Assembly: GCF_003182135.1 (NCBI RefSeq)
Contig: NZ_QGTL01000005.1
Location: 186,001 to 250,000, forward strand
Origin: Nocardia neocaledoniensis
GTDB lineage: Bacteria > Actinomycetota > Actinomycetes > Mycobacteriales > Mycobacteriaceae
Direction of reading: 5' to 3'
Length of the DNA: 64,000 nt
This document shows, one piece after another, positions 51,653 to 59,875 of this stretch (its first letter is position 1; the number at the start of each line of letters is the position of its first letter). The translations under genes and the position numbers were made by a program. The notes under the pieces were generated by a model. It was not told the origin of the DNA. It did no database searches and worked only from the letters and a program-made list of their open reading frames with translations.

Positions 51653-52222
51653 ATGACCGTCGGCGGCCTGAGGGAACGCAGTAAGGCGAGGCGCCGCGTG
51701 GCGATCCAGACCGCCGCCTATCAGTTGTTCGCCGAGCGGGGTTTCGACGCGACGAGCATCGCCGAGATCGCCGAGCTGGCCGAGGTCTCCCCGCGCACGG
51801 TCACCCTGTACTTCCCGACCAAGCTGGAACTGGCGCTGGCGCATTTCACGGCGCAGGTCGACGGGCTGGCCGAGACGTTGCAGAACCGGCCCGAAGGGCA
51901 GGGCATTCTCGACACGGTGGAGGCGTGGCTGCGACACCGGGAGGTCACCCGGGACGGCTTCGACGAACTGTACAACCGCATGCTGCACGCCAACCCACAG
52001 CTCGAAGCTCTGTGTCGGGGCCGCCTCACCGATGTGATCCACGAGGGTGCGCGGCTGCTCGCCGAGGAACGGGGCTGGGACCCCGACGACCTCGCCCCGC
52101 GCATGCTCGCGGCCACGGTCGCGAGCGTGATCAGCGAGCTCGCCCATCGGTCCGAACCGGGGGACCTGGAACGCGCCATGGCCTTCATCCGGGCCGCGGC
52201 CGCCACGCTGCCGTCCGCCTGA
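51653..52222 (+). CDS. TetR-family regulator
   Basis: 189 residues. The HTH spans about 5-55 (LRERSKARRRVAIQTAAYQLFAERGFDATSIAEIAELAEVSPRTVTLYFPTKLEL). The ligand domain is helical. It converges on the DUF1905 gene 20 bp away and is divergent from the four-helix membrane protein gene, its most likely target. Confidence 0.92.
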   Translation: MTVGGLRERSKARRRVAIQTAAYQLFAERGFDATSIAEIAELAEVSPRTVTLYFPTKLELALAHFTAQVDGLAETLQNRPEGQGILDTVEAWLRHREVTRDGFDELYNRMLHANPQLEALCRGRLTDVIHEGARLLAEERGWDPDDLAPRMLAATVASVISELAHRSEPGDLERAMAFIRAAAATLPSA

Positions 52223-52242
52223 CCGGCGCCGCGCCGGCTCGC

Positions 52243-52548
52243 TCAGGAGGACCGGGCCGCGCCCCCGAGTCTTTCGGTCAGGTGGACGGTGACCTCGTCG
52301 CCGTCGGTCTTGCCGAGGCGGCGCCGGATCGCGGCGGCGACGGGGAGTTTGTGGGTGCCGTCGCCGAGGGCCATGAACGACGAGGTGAAGGGAACGCCGT
52401 CGACGGTGCCCTTGACCTTGACCAGGCCTCTGGTGCCGAAGATCCGCGCCGAATCGGGGAGTTGCACGCACGTCCACGTATCGCCCGGCCTGACCTTGCC
52501 GAGAGCGGCGGTGAAGGTGATGTCGATCGGTCCCGGGGTGGTGGCCAT
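52243..52548 (-). CDS. DUF1905 protein
   Basis: 101 residues, the typical length. It matches DUF1905: ITFTAALGKVRPGDTWTCVQLP, VKGTVDGVPFTSSFMALGDGTHKLPVAAAIRRRLGKTDGD, VTVHL. The fold is a small beta barrel and no activity is known. It lies 25 bp after the membrane protein gene on the same strand, so the two share an operon that faces a TetR gene on the other side. Confidence 0.9.
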   Translation of the reverse strand: MATTPGPIDITFTAALGKVRPGDTWTCVQLPDSARIFGTRGLVKVKGTVDGVPFTSSFMALGDGTHKLPVAAAIRRRLGKTDGDEVTVHLTERLGGAARSS

Positions 52549-52573
52549 GAGAGCTCCTGTCGGGGTAAGGGAT

Positions 52574-52954
52574 TCAGGCGAAGGCGCCGACGACGGCGCC
52601 GCTGACGATCAGTTTCATGACCCAGTCGGACATGTGTACCAGCGCGGTCGGGATCGGCACGTTCTCGTGGACGATCGCGCCGGCGAGGATGGTCACCGGG
52701 ATGATCGCCAGGATCAGGCCCAGTATCGTCCCGGCGCCGAGCCCTTGTCGATCGCCGAGGGCGAGCAGGATGGCCGGCACCGTCGCCGCGAGCAGGCCGC
52801 GCAGCAGCACGAACAGCATCTGGACCGGCACGCCGATGCCGGGGCGCGGGGTACTGGTCCGCGCCACCAGCGCGGCGACCGGGGGAGTCGCGTACAGCAC
52901 CGCGCTGAGGACGAACGAGACGATCGCCGCGACGGCGACACCTGCAACAATCAT
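52574..52954 (-). CDS. Four-helix membrane protein (DUF1761-like)
   Basis: 126 residues, four helices: VAGVAVAAIVSFVLSAVLYA, LFVLLRGLLAATVPAILLAL, ILGLILAIIPVTILAGAIV, and VMKLIVSGAVVGAF. The layout resembles DUF1761, but the assignment is tentative. AAGGAG lies 7 nt before the ATG. It heads a two-gene operon with DUF1905 and is divergent from a TetR gene, with AGTACT repeats between them. Confidence 0.7.
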   Translation of the reverse strand: MIVAGVAVAAIVSFVLSAVLYATPPVAALVARTSTPRPGIGVPVQMLFVLLRGLLAATVPAILLALGDRQGLGAGTILGLILAIIPVTILAGAIVHENVPIPTALVHMSDWVMKLIVSGAVVGAFA

Positions 52955-52977
52955 GGCCAGCTCCTTGAGTACGAGTC

Positions 52978-53018
52978 AGTACTTAATCTAGGGAGGTGAC
53001 TGAGTACTGTCAAGTACT
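52978..53018. promoter_or_regulatory. Three AGTACT palindromes, candidate TetR operators
   Basis: AGTACT occurs at 52978-52983, 53003-53008 and 53013-53018 in the 67 bp between divergent genes. A half-site GAGTAC lies at 52967-52972. The -10-like TACTGT (53005-53010) of the TetR gene overlaps the second copy, which suits autorepression. Confidence 0.6.
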
Positions 53019-53021
53019 AAA

Positions 53022-53651
53022 GTGGTCGACATGAATGCTGCAGGAAACCGTCGCGGCAGGCCGCCCGGCAAGACCGGCGCCGAATTACTGGCGGTCGCGC
53101 GAGAGGTGTTTCTGGAACGCGGGTTCGCCGGCTCGACGATGGACGAGGTCGCCGCACGGGCGGGGATCTCGAAAACCTCGCTGTATCGCGAACATCCGTC
53201 GAAGTCCGGCCTGTTCGCCGCGGTCGTGGAGCAGTGGGCGAGCGCGGGCCGCGATGCGCTGCGCCCTGCCCTCGCGGCGCTCACCGCGGCCGAGGACGTG
53301 CGCGGGGAACTGCTCGCGTGGGCGCGGATCCTGCGGGCGGGAATCCTGTCGCCCGCCGTGATGGAGATGCGCCGCCTGGTCACGGCCGAGGCGGGCAGGC
53401 AGCCCGAGGTCGGGGCGACGTATCTGCACAAGAGCTGGATCAGGAACATCGGTGACCTCGCGGCCGCGCTCGCGGCGCTCGACGCGCGCGGCCTGCTGCG
53501 TGTACCCGACGCCGCGATCGCCGCGGAACAGCTCACCTGGCTGGTGATCGGCGCGCCGCTGAACGCCCGGATGCTCGACGCCGACGCTACCGTCCCGGAC
53601 GAGCCGGAGGCGGCGGTCGACACCTTCCTCGCGGCCTTCGGCCCGCGCTGA
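53022..53651 (+). CDS. TetR-family regulator
   Basis: 209 residues from GTG 53022; ATG 53031 is an equal alternative, and neither has a ribosome site. A basic arm (NRRGRPPGKTG) precedes the HTH (AREVFLERGFAGSTMDEVAARAGISKTSLYREHPSKSGLF). The RGRPPG arm is typical of TetR proteins contacting the minor groove. The C-terminal domain resembles TetR_C_7-type. It is divergent from the DUF1761-like/DUF1905 operon and converges on the NADP-binding gene 11 bp away. Confidence 0.9.
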   Translation: MVDMNAAGNRRGRPPGKTGAELLAVAREVFLERGFAGSTMDEVAARAGISKTSLYREHPSKSGLFAAVVEQWASAGRDALRPALAALTAAEDVRGELLAWARILRAGILSPAVMEMRRLVTAEAGRQPEVGATYLHKSWIRNIGDLAAALAALDARGLLRVPDAAIAAEQLTWLVIGAPLNARMLDADATVPDEPEAAVDTFLAAFGPR

Positions 53652-53662
53652 CGGTCCCCGCG

Positions 53663-54259
53663 TCAGCGGACGATCGAGACCGCGAAGGGCGCGAAACCGC
53701 TCGAGCGGAGCACCGGGGCCACGAACAGAACCGCGGCCTCGGTGGCCCGCGCCGTCTCGATCCCGCCGAGATCGGTGATCCGGTCACGGCGCCAGCCGAG
53801 GTCGGCCAGCAGTCCGGCGACGACCTGTTTGGCCTGGATGTCGTTGCCGGACAGGAAGACCGACGGCGCATGGGCCAGCGCGTCGGGTGCTGTCATCACC
53901 GAGTGCAGCATGGTGTTCAGCGTCTTGACGACCGGTGTTCCGGGCAGTGCGTCCTGCAGGCGCTCCGCCAGGCTCACGCCGGGATAGAGCAGGCCGGCGG
54001 GCAGTCCGTCCGGCCCGTCGACAGTGGCGTTGGCGACGTCGACGAGGATCGTGCCGCGCAGTTCCTCGCGCAGTGCGGTGAGCCGCTCCAGCGAACCGGC
54101 GCCAGGGGTGGCGTTGATGACGACCCGCGCTGCGCGGGCGGCGGCGGCCGCGGCGCCCGGTGTGCGGTCGGCGACGGTGACGTCGTGGCCTGCGCGGGTG
54201 AGCGCGGCGGCGAGTCCGCTGCCGACGCGGCCCGCGCCGAGGATGGCGATCGTGGTCAT
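53663..54259 (-). CDS. NADP-binding F420/NADPH oxidoreductase-type protein
   Basis: 198 residues. The N-terminal Rossmann motif ILGAGRVGSGLAAALTRAGHDVTVADR marks the F420-dependent NADP reductase/6-phosphogluconate dehydrogenase-like family (PF03807). VVINATPGAGS and ILVDVANATVDGPDG follow. The C-terminal part (KTLNTM, VFLSGNDIQAKQVVAGLLADLGW) fits DinF-like NADPH-binding proteins of the same family. GGAGGACC lies before the ATG. It follows the IMPase-like gene by 33 bp and is probably co-transcribed. The substrate is unknown. Confidence 0.85.
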   Translation of the reverse strand: MTTIAILGAGRVGSGLAAALTRAGHDVTVADRTPGAAAAAARAARVVINATPGAGSLERLTALREELRGTILVDVANATVDGPDGLPAGLLYPGVSLAERLQDALPGTPVVKTLNTMLHSVMTAPDALAHAPSVFLSGNDIQAKQVVAGLLADLGWRRDRITDLGGIETARATEAAVLFVAPVLRSSGFAPFAVSIVR

Positions 54260-54292
54260 GGTGGTCCTCCGGAAGACGTGCGAGCGGGATGG

Positions 54293-55108
54293 TCAGCGGG
54301 CGAGGGTGGCAATCGCCGCGGGGTGCACGCCGGGCGCGGCCGCGAGGAAGCTGTCGCTGTCCGGGGTCCACGGGTCACCCGCCGCGGTGGAGATCCGTCC
54401 GCCTGCCTCGGTGACGAGCAGTGCGCCGGGGAGCAGGTCCGCGCGGGCACCTGCGAACTGCCAGAACGCGTCGATCCGGCCGGCGGCCACGTGCGCGAGG
54501 TGCAGGGTGGCGGGCACGGCGGTGCGCACGACGAGCGCGTCGAGGAGCATGCCGGTGATCGAGGAGCCGATGCGGCGCACCGTCCGCTCGTCCTCGTCGG
54601 GCCGGGCCTGACTGGTGGCGACGATGCTCAGCCCGAGGTCGGTGGTCGGCGCGACGCGTAGCGGTCGGCCGTCGAGGTGGGCGCCCGCTCCCACGCTCGC
54701 GGTGTAGGTCTCGCCGGTGAGCGGAAGGTGGACGACGGTGAGGACGGGCCGATTGTCGCGGACGAGGGTGGCGGTCACCGCCCATTCCGGCAGGGCGTGC
54801 AGATGGTTGACGTTGCCCTCGGCGGGATCGACGACCCACCACTCACCGGCGGGCAGCGCGCCGCCGTCCAGTTCGTCCGCCACCCACCGGGCGCCCGGCC
54901 GCAACGCCTCGAGGCGCGGACGCAGGACGTCGAGCACCGCGTCGTCGTTGGCGGCCAGCGCGTGCATCAGCTCGTCGCGACTGCGGTGGCGCACCACCTC
55001 GCCGAACCGTGTACGCAGGATCGAACCGGCCGCGCGCACAGCGGTCGCGGTGTGGGCGAGCAGATCGGCGGTGCGTGCGCTGTCGGCGTCGCGGGGTGAT
55101 TCGGGCAT
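54293..55108 (-). CDS. Inositol monophosphatase-like protein with altered metal motif
   Basis: 271 residues, the usual length of the IMPase superfamily. The signature DPLDGTxNF reads DPAEGNVNH near residue 110, so the second Asp is Glu and the Thr is Asn. The second motif (WDxAAG) appears as ADLLPGALLVTEAGG with the Asp retained. Metal binding may be changed, so phosphatase activity is uncertain. Upstream in-frame codons cross the LysR operator and are non-coding. It heads an operon with the NADP-binding gene, divergent from a LysR gene. Confidence 0.78.
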   Translation of the reverse strand: MPESPRDADSARTADLLAHTATAVRAAGSILRTRFGEVVRHRSRDELMHALAANDDAVLDVLRPRLEALRPGARWVADELDGGALPAGEWWVVDPAEGNVNHLHALPEWAVTATLVRDNRPVLTVVHLPLTGETYTASVGAGAHLDGRPLRVAPTTDLGLSIVATSQARPDEDERTVRRIGSSITGMLLDALVVRTAVPATLHLAHVAAGRIDAFWQFAGARADLLPGALLVTEAGGRISTAAGDPWTPDSDSFLAAAPGVHPAAIATLAR

Positions 55109-55200
55109 GGTGATGTCCTGTCTGAGCGGGGGAGAAGGGTGTTCGGGGCGGAGACTTCGCTGCCCAACGACTCGACCGTAGGAGCGCGGTGGATTAACAG

Positions 55201-55243
55201 CAAGTGCATGTTGTGCACGCCTAAGATGACTCTCATGCACTTG
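55201..55243. promoter_or_regulatory. Perfect 10-bp inverted repeat, LysR operator
   Basis: CAAGTGCATG (55201-55210) and CATGCACTTG (55234-55243) are exact inverted repeats 23 nt apart, with a GTGCAC palindrome (55213-55218) between them. The right arm covers the LysR start codon. The layout suits a dimer-of-dimers LysR regulator between divergent genes. Confidence 0.7.
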
Positions 55244-56161
55244 GATTTGAACCTGCTCGCGGCGCTCGACGCACTGCTGGAGGAGGGCAGCGTGGCGGGA
55301 GCGGCCGAACGCCTCCACGTCACCGCGCCGGCCATGAGCCGCAGCCTCGGTCGGCTCCGGCGGACGACCGGTGACCAGATCCTGGTGCGTACCGGCCGCA
55401 CCATGACGCCGACGCCGTACGCGCTCGCCGTTCGCGGGCAGGTGCACGATCTGCTGGGCCAGGTCCAGGGCGTGCTGGCGCCGAACCGGGCGCTCGACCT
55501 CGCGACGCTCGACCGGACCTTCACGCTGTGCTGGCACGACGCGCTGGTCGCCGTCGCCGGCCCCGCGCTGCTGGCCGCGGTGCGCGCGCAGGCGCCGAAG
55601 GTTCGGCTGCGCTTCCTCGCCGAATCCAGTGTCGACACACCGGAATTGCGGCGCGGGGAGGTCGACCTCGCCGCCGACGCGAATCCCCCGTCCGCGCCCG
55701 AGATCCGTGCCGATCGGGTGGCGGAGTCAGGGCATGTCGTCGTCGTGCGGCGCGGACACCCACTCACCCGGGGTGGGACACCGACCGCCGCGCGGTATGC
55801 CGAGGCCGACCACATCACCGTCTCGCGCCGTGGACGGCTCACCAACATTCTCGACGACGAGCTCGCGCGGCTCGACCTCACCCGCCGCGTGGTCGCGACG
55901 GCGCCCACCGAACGGGCCGCGTTCGAGTTCGTCCGCGATACCGATCTCGTCGTGACCACGCCGGAATCGACGGCGCGCCCCGCCCTCGCGGAGCTCGGCC
56001 TTGTGGCGCTCCCGCTTCCGCTGGATCTGCCGCCCGCCGCGGTCCACTTGTCGTGGCATCAGCGCTACGACACTGATCCCGCGCACAGCTGGCTGCGCGA
56101 CCTGGCCCGCACCGCGTTGAGCGCCGCGATGGCGCCGCCGGGTGCCGCGGCGCGGAGCTAA
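55235..56161 (+). CDS. LysR-family transcriptional regulator
   Basis: 308 residues from ATG 55235; ATG 55226 is possible. The N-terminal HTH reads LNLLAALDALLEEGSVAGAAERLHVTAPAMSRSLGRLRRTTGDQILVR. The effector domain follows (FTLCWHDALVAVAGPALLAAVR, HVVVVRRGHPLT). TAAGAT (55222-55227) is a -10-like box 7 nt before this ATG. It most likely regulates the divergent IMPase-like operon through the 10-bp repeat. Its stop overlaps the convergent FAD oxidoreductase stop by 4 bp. Confidence 0.92.
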   Translation: MHLDLNLLAALDALLEEGSVAGAAERLHVTAPAMSRSLGRLRRTTGDQILVRTGRTMTPTPYALAVRGQVHDLLGQVQGVLAPNRALDLATLDRTFTLCWHDALVAVAGPALLAAVRAQAPKVRLRFLAESSVDTPELRRGEVDLAADANPPSAPEIRADRVAESGHVVVVRRGHPLTRGGTPTAARYAEADHITVSRRGRLTNILDDELARLDLTRRVVATAPTERAAFEFVRDTDLVVTTPESTARPALAELGLVALPLPLDLPPAAVHLSWHQRYDTDPAHSWLRDLARTALSAAMAPPGAAARS

Positions 56162-57525
56162 TCCTCTTGGCGCAGCAGGGCTTCGACGGCGCGTTCGGCG
56201 CTCTGCGCGGCGCTCTCCATCGTCGCCGACCAGTCCGTGCGGGTCCAGTCGCCGGCCAGGACGAGGTTCGGGACCGAGGTGCGCTGGCCGGGACGCAGGT
56301 CGTCGGTGCCGAGGACCTGGGAGAAGGTGGCCTTCGGCATCTTCACCACGTGACCGGCCACGACCCGGGCCTCGGCGGCCTCGGGATAGTAGCGGCGCAG
56401 CAGCTCCAGCTGCTCGGCGACGATCTCGTCGTTGCTCCGGTGGATCTGCTCGTAGGCGCCGCTGGTGGTCAGGCAATACAGCCAGGTGCCGTGGGGGGTA
56501 CGGCCGTGCATGCGCTGCCGGTCGAAGACCTCGTCGATGACGCCGGTCCCGCCGATCAGCGCCTCCATGGCCGACTTGGTCCGCAGCGGTCGATCCAGAT
56601 ACAGGTTCGTGCTGACGATCGGTGTGACGCCGAGTTTGTCTGCGGCGGCGTAGATCTCGGGATGCTCGGGCAGGTCGTCGAGGAGCCCGCCGATGTTGGT
56701 GTTGGGCACCGCGCAGATCACCGCGTCGGCCGCGAGCACCGAACCGTCGGCCAGCCGGACGCCGGTCGCCCTGCCGTCGGTGACGATGATCCTGCGGGCG
56801 ACCGCGCGGTAGCGCACGTCCACACCGTGCCGTTCGAAGACCCGCTCCGCGCCGCGGATGAAGAGGGTGTCGAGGTCGACGGTGGGGTAGCCGATCGTGA
56901 CGGCGGCGCGGTCCCGCACGCCGATGCGGATGCCGGTGGCCAGCACATCGGCGAACACCTTGGCCGACTCCCGGTCCACGGGCTCCGCCGCGATGCCGAG
57001 CGCGAGCCAATCCCACAGCGCCTCCCGCGCTTTCGCCGGCATGCCGACCCGCCGGAACCACTGGTCGGTGGTGAGTCCCGCGAGATCTCGCGGCTGCCAC
57101 AGCGCCTGCTGGATCAGCAGCAGCGTGGCGCGCAGTGCGCGCAGCCGGTCCAGCGCGCTCGCGTCCGGGTGCGCGCCGAGCAGTGTGCGCAGCGCGCGGA
57201 AACCCTTGGTGTGCAACATGACCGCGCGTCCACCCGGCCAGCGCAGGCTGCCCGATCCGGGGAACGTCACGTACTGCCGGGTGCCGACGCTGTCCAGGTA
57301 TCGCCACAGGCTGTGGTAACCGCTGGCCACGACATGCTGACCGTTGTCCGGAATGTCGTCCACCTCGGGCACGCGCATCGCGTGCGTCCGGCCGCCCAGC
57401 CGGGCGCGCCGCTCGAGCAGCGTCACCTGCTTTCCGGCCTCCGCCAGCCACACCGCGGCGGCCAGACCCGCCAGGCCACCGCCGATCACGACGAAATTCC
57501 GTGCATCGCTTGCCTTCTCCACCAT
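56158..57525 (-). CDS. FAD-dependent desaturase/amine oxidase family, hydroxysqualene dehydroxylase (HpnE)-like
   Basis: 455 residues. The opening FAD motif FVVIGGGLAGLAAAVWLAEAGKQVTLLERRARLGGR and the closing NLVLAGDWTRTDWSATMESAAQSAERAV are typical of the phytoene desaturase/HpnE superfamily. DNGQHVVASGYHSLWRYL matches the squalene-associated subgroup. No squalene or hopanoid genes are next to it, so a carotenoid or other terpenoid substrate is possible. ATG 57525 has TACATT (57537-57532) exactly 6 nt upstream and no ribosome site. It is divergent from the alcohol dehydrogenase gene. Confidence 0.85.
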   Translation of the reverse strand: MVEKASDARNFVVIGGGLAGLAAAVWLAEAGKQVTLLERRARLGGRTHAMRVPEVDDIPDNGQHVVASGYHSLWRYLDSVGTRQYVTFPGSGSLRWPGGRAVMLHTKGFRALRTLLGAHPDASALDRLRALRATLLLIQQALWQPRDLAGLTTDQWFRRVGMPAKAREALWDWLALGIAAEPVDRESAKVFADVLATGIRIGVRDRAAVTIGYPTVDLDTLFIRGAERVFERHGVDVRYRAVARRIIVTDGRATGVRLADGSVLAADAVICAVPNTNIGGLLDDLPEHPEIYAAADKLGVTPIVSTNLYLDRPLRTKSAMEALIGGTGVIDEVFDRQRMHGRTPHGTWLYCLTTSGAYEQIHRSNDEIVAEQLELLRRYYPEAAEARVVAGHVVKMPKATFSQVLGTDDLRPGQRTSVPNLVLAGDWTRTDWSATMESAAQSAERAVEALLRQED

Positions 57526-57531
57526 TGAGGC

Positions 57532-57537
57532 AATGTA
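57532..57537 (-). promoter_or_regulatory. -10 box TACATT, leaderless start for the FAD oxidoreductase gene
   Basis: On the minus strand TACATT is followed by GCCTCA and then the ATG at 57525, placing the start codon at the predicted first base of the transcript. Confidence 0.55.
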
Positions 57538-57674
57538 AAACAAGGTCTCTCTTTCTATCGGCGAAACGTCTGATCGGTCAGCGCGGGGCGCAAATGCTGG
57601 ATTCATGTATGGACAGGTGTACAGACGTGGAAGATCGGACCGAGATCGTGTCGCCGAGAACGGGGAGCCCAGAG

Positions 57675-58760
57675 ATGGAGATCATCGCCGCGGTGTCGGC
57701 CGGGGCCGGCGCGCCGCTGACCGTGCGGACGCTGACGTTGCGCGCGCCGCGCCCGGACGAGGTGCTCGTGCGCGTGCTCGCCTGCGGGATCTGCCACACC
57801 GACCTGACCGCCAGGGCCGCCGTCCCCGCGACCATGCCCATCGTGCTCGGGCACGAGGGCGCCGGCGTCGTGGAGGCCGTGGGCGGGGACGTGGCGGGCG
57901 TCGCGGTCGGCGACCGGGTGCTGCTCACCTACCAGAGCTGTGGAGCGTGCCCCGAGTGTGCTCATGGTCTGCCCGGCTATTGCGCGCAGTGGGCCGTGCG
58001 CAACGCCGGACGGTTCGGTGCCGATTCACCGCTGAGCAGCGAGAGCGGGCCGGTGGTCGGGGCGTTCTTCGGGCAGTCGAGTTTCGCCTCCCATGTCCTG
58101 ACCACGCCACGCAACCTCGTGGTCGTCGAGCCCGACCTGGACCCGGTGCGGATCGCGGCGTTCGGTTGCTCGGTGCAGACCGGAGCGGGGGTGGTCGCCG
58201 AGGTGCTCGCCCCGGACGCCTCCTCGGTGCTGGCGATCTTCGGTGTCGGGGCGGTCGGGTTGTCGGCGCTCCTGGCGGCCCGCGCGCTCGGGGTCGGCAC
58301 CGTCGTCGCGGTCGACCTGTCGCCGGTTCGTCTCGCGCTCGCCGCCGAACTGGGCGCTGACCTGGTCCTCGACGGTGGAACCGACGACGTCGCCGCGCGG
58401 ATCGCGGCGCTGCCCGGTGGGGGCGCCAGCCACGCGCTCGACACCACCGGCGCCGCGCCGGTGCTCGCGACGGCCCTCGACTCGCTGACCGCGCGCGGTG
58501 TGCTGGCCCTGGTCGGACTCGGGTCCTCGCCCGTGCCCGTCGACGTCGCCGGGCTCATCGGCCGGGGGAAGACGCTGCGCGGCAGCATCGAGGGTGATGT
58601 GGATCCGAAGGTGTTCCTGCCCCGCCTGACCGAGTGGTACCGCAGGGGTCTGCTGCCGATGGACAAGCTCGTGCGGGAGTATCCGGTGCACCGGATCAAC
58701 GACGCCGTAGCCGACATGGTGGCCGGGACCGTGATCAAGGCGGTGGTGACCTTCCCCTGA
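57675..58760 (+). CDS. Zinc-dependent alcohol dehydrogenase, aryl-alcohol dehydrogenase type
   Basis: 361 residues. Catalytic zinc ligands are Cys37 (ACGICH), His60 (LGHEGAG) and Cys near 170 (FGCSVQTGAG). Four structural zinc ligands are Cys89, 92, 95 and 103 (CGACPECAHGLPGYC). The NAD motif is IFGVGAVGL followed by VAVDLSPVRLALA. The pattern fits AreB/XylB benzyl alcohol dehydrogenases. GGGGAG lies 7 nt before the ATG; longer in-frame starts have no such site. It stands alone, divergent from the FAD oxidoreductase. Confidence 0.92.
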   Translation: MEIIAAVSAGAGAPLTVRTLTLRAPRPDEVLVRVLACGICHTDLTARAAVPATMPIVLGHEGAGVVEAVGGDVAGVAVGDRVLLTYQSCGACPECAHGLPGYCAQWAVRNAGRFGADSPLSSESGPVVGAFFGQSSFASHVLTTPRNLVVVEPDLDPVRIAAFGCSVQTGAGVVAEVLAPDASSVLAIFGVGAVGLSALLAARALGVGTVVAVDLSPVRLALAAELGADLVLDGGTDDVAARIAALPGGGASHALDTTGAAPVLATALDSLTARGVLALVGLGSSPVPVDVAGLIGRGKTLRGSIEGDVDPKVFLPRLTEWYRRGLLPMDKLVREYPVHRINDAVADMVAGTVIKAVVTFP

Positions 58761-58840
58761 ATCGGATCGGGGGTGTGCGCGTAATCGATCAGGTCGGGGG
58801 TATGCGCTGCGTACTTCTGTTGTCGATGATGGGAGGCGTC

Positions 58841-59458
58841 ATGGACGTCGACGAGAAAGTCTCGACCGGGCACGGCGGACGGCTGCGGATGCCGCGCAGC
58901 CGCGGCGCGGTCGGCGGGCTGGCGGTGCTCCTGCTCGGTCTGTGGGGCGCGCTGGTCCCGTTCATCGGTCCGTACTTCGATTTCGCGTACACCCCCGACG
59001 AGCCCTGGGTCTGGACGACGGCCCGCGGCTGGCTGCAGGTGCTGCCGGGTGTGGTGGCGATCATCGGTGGGCTGCTCATGCTGATGAGCCGCAACCGGCT
59101 GGTCGCGAGTTTCGGCGGCTGGCTCGGCGTCGCCGCCGGCGCGTGGTTCGTCATCGGGCCGTTCCTGGCCGCGCTGCTGCGCCTGGGTGACCTCGGGGAA
59201 CCCGTCGCCACGTCGGATCTGAAGCGCGCGCTGATCCAGCTCACGTTCTTCGCCGGACTCGGCGCGCTGATTCTCTTCTTCGCGGCAACCTCGCTGGGAC
59301 GCCTGTCGGTTCGCAGCGCCCGCGACATCGCCTTCGCCGAACAGACCCGGGTCGGCGCCGACCGCGCCCGCGTGATCGAGGAGCGGGTACCGGCCGAGGA
59401 CGACCGCTCCGTCACCCGCCGTCTGCCCCCGACCGGCGTCCGGCACCGCCCGGTCTGA
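58841..59458 (+). CDS. Four-helix membrane protein, function unknown
   Basis: 205 residues from the ATG with GGGAGG 4 nt upstream. Helices: GGLAVLLLGLWGALVPFIGPYFDF, VLPGVVAIIGGLLMLMS, FGGWLGVAAGAWFVIGPFLAALL, LTFFAGLGALILFFAATSLG. A charged C-terminal tail of about 50 residues is probably cytoplasmic. The first extracytoplasmic loop (YTPDEPWVWTTARGW) is Trp-rich. I do not recognise a family. It directly precedes the gene-remnant scar. Confidence 0.8.
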   Translation: MDVDEKVSTGHGGRLRMPRSRGAVGGLAVLLLGLWGALVPFIGPYFDFAYTPDEPWVWTTARGWLQVLPGVVAIIGGLLMLMSRNRLVASFGGWLGVAAGAWFVIGPFLAALLRLGDLGEPVATSDLKRALIQLTFFAGLGALILFFAATSLGRLSVRSARDIAFAEQTRVGADRARVIEERVPAEDDRSVTRRLPPTGVRHRPV

Positions 59459-59518
59459 GCCCACGGGGGCACTCGACGATGCGACGACAGGACCGGATCG
59501 CCGAACCCTGGCGGGCGG

Positions 59519-59759
59519 ATGGTCGGAGTCCGCGGCTGCGCCGACGACCGGATCAACCGCGGCAGGCTGGACGCGAAGGACCTCTTCGGCTGGCAGGCCA
59601 ACGCGTCCGACGACCGGTTGACCCGCCCACTGATCCGGCGCGACGGCGCGCTGGTCGAGACCGACTGGGACACCGCGATGACGGCGATCGTCGCGCACAG
59701 CAGAACCCTCCTGCGTGCCGACGCTGCTGCAAACCGGCGAGACCCCCGAATCGGCGCCG
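59519..59759 (+). pseudogene. Remnant of a molybdopterin oxidoreductase gene
   Basis: The segment CADDRINRGRLDAKDLFGW, QANASDDRLTRPLIR and VETDWDTAMTAIV matches the part of nitrate reductase/formate dehydrogenase-type molybdopterin enzymes just after the 4Fe-4S Cys cluster (pattern NxGRLxxKxLYGWQ..DRLTRPL). About 65 residues of a protein of 700 or more remain. The Cys cluster and all downstream domains are missing, and no ribosome site is present. The open frame continues by chance into the next remnant. Confidence 0.75.
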
Positions 59760-59791
59760 TCCGCGAGCGGGCGCGCCGGAGAGGAGCGGTG

Positions 59792-59875
59792 ATGCGCGCC
59801 CTGTGCTGGAACGACGTCGACGAACTCGCGGTGCGGACGGTGCCCGATCCGGTGCCGGTCAACCCGCACGACGCC
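59792..59875 (+). pseudogene. Remnant of a zinc alcohol dehydrogenase gene (5' end only)
   Basis: MRALCWNDVDELAVRTVPDP followed by NPHDA is the N-terminus of glutathione-independent formaldehyde dehydrogenase-like ADHs, with a ribosome site (GAGAGGAGCG) still in front. After about 28 residues the match stops at 59875 and a TAG follows at 59888. More than 90 percent of the gene is absent. Confidence 0.75.
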
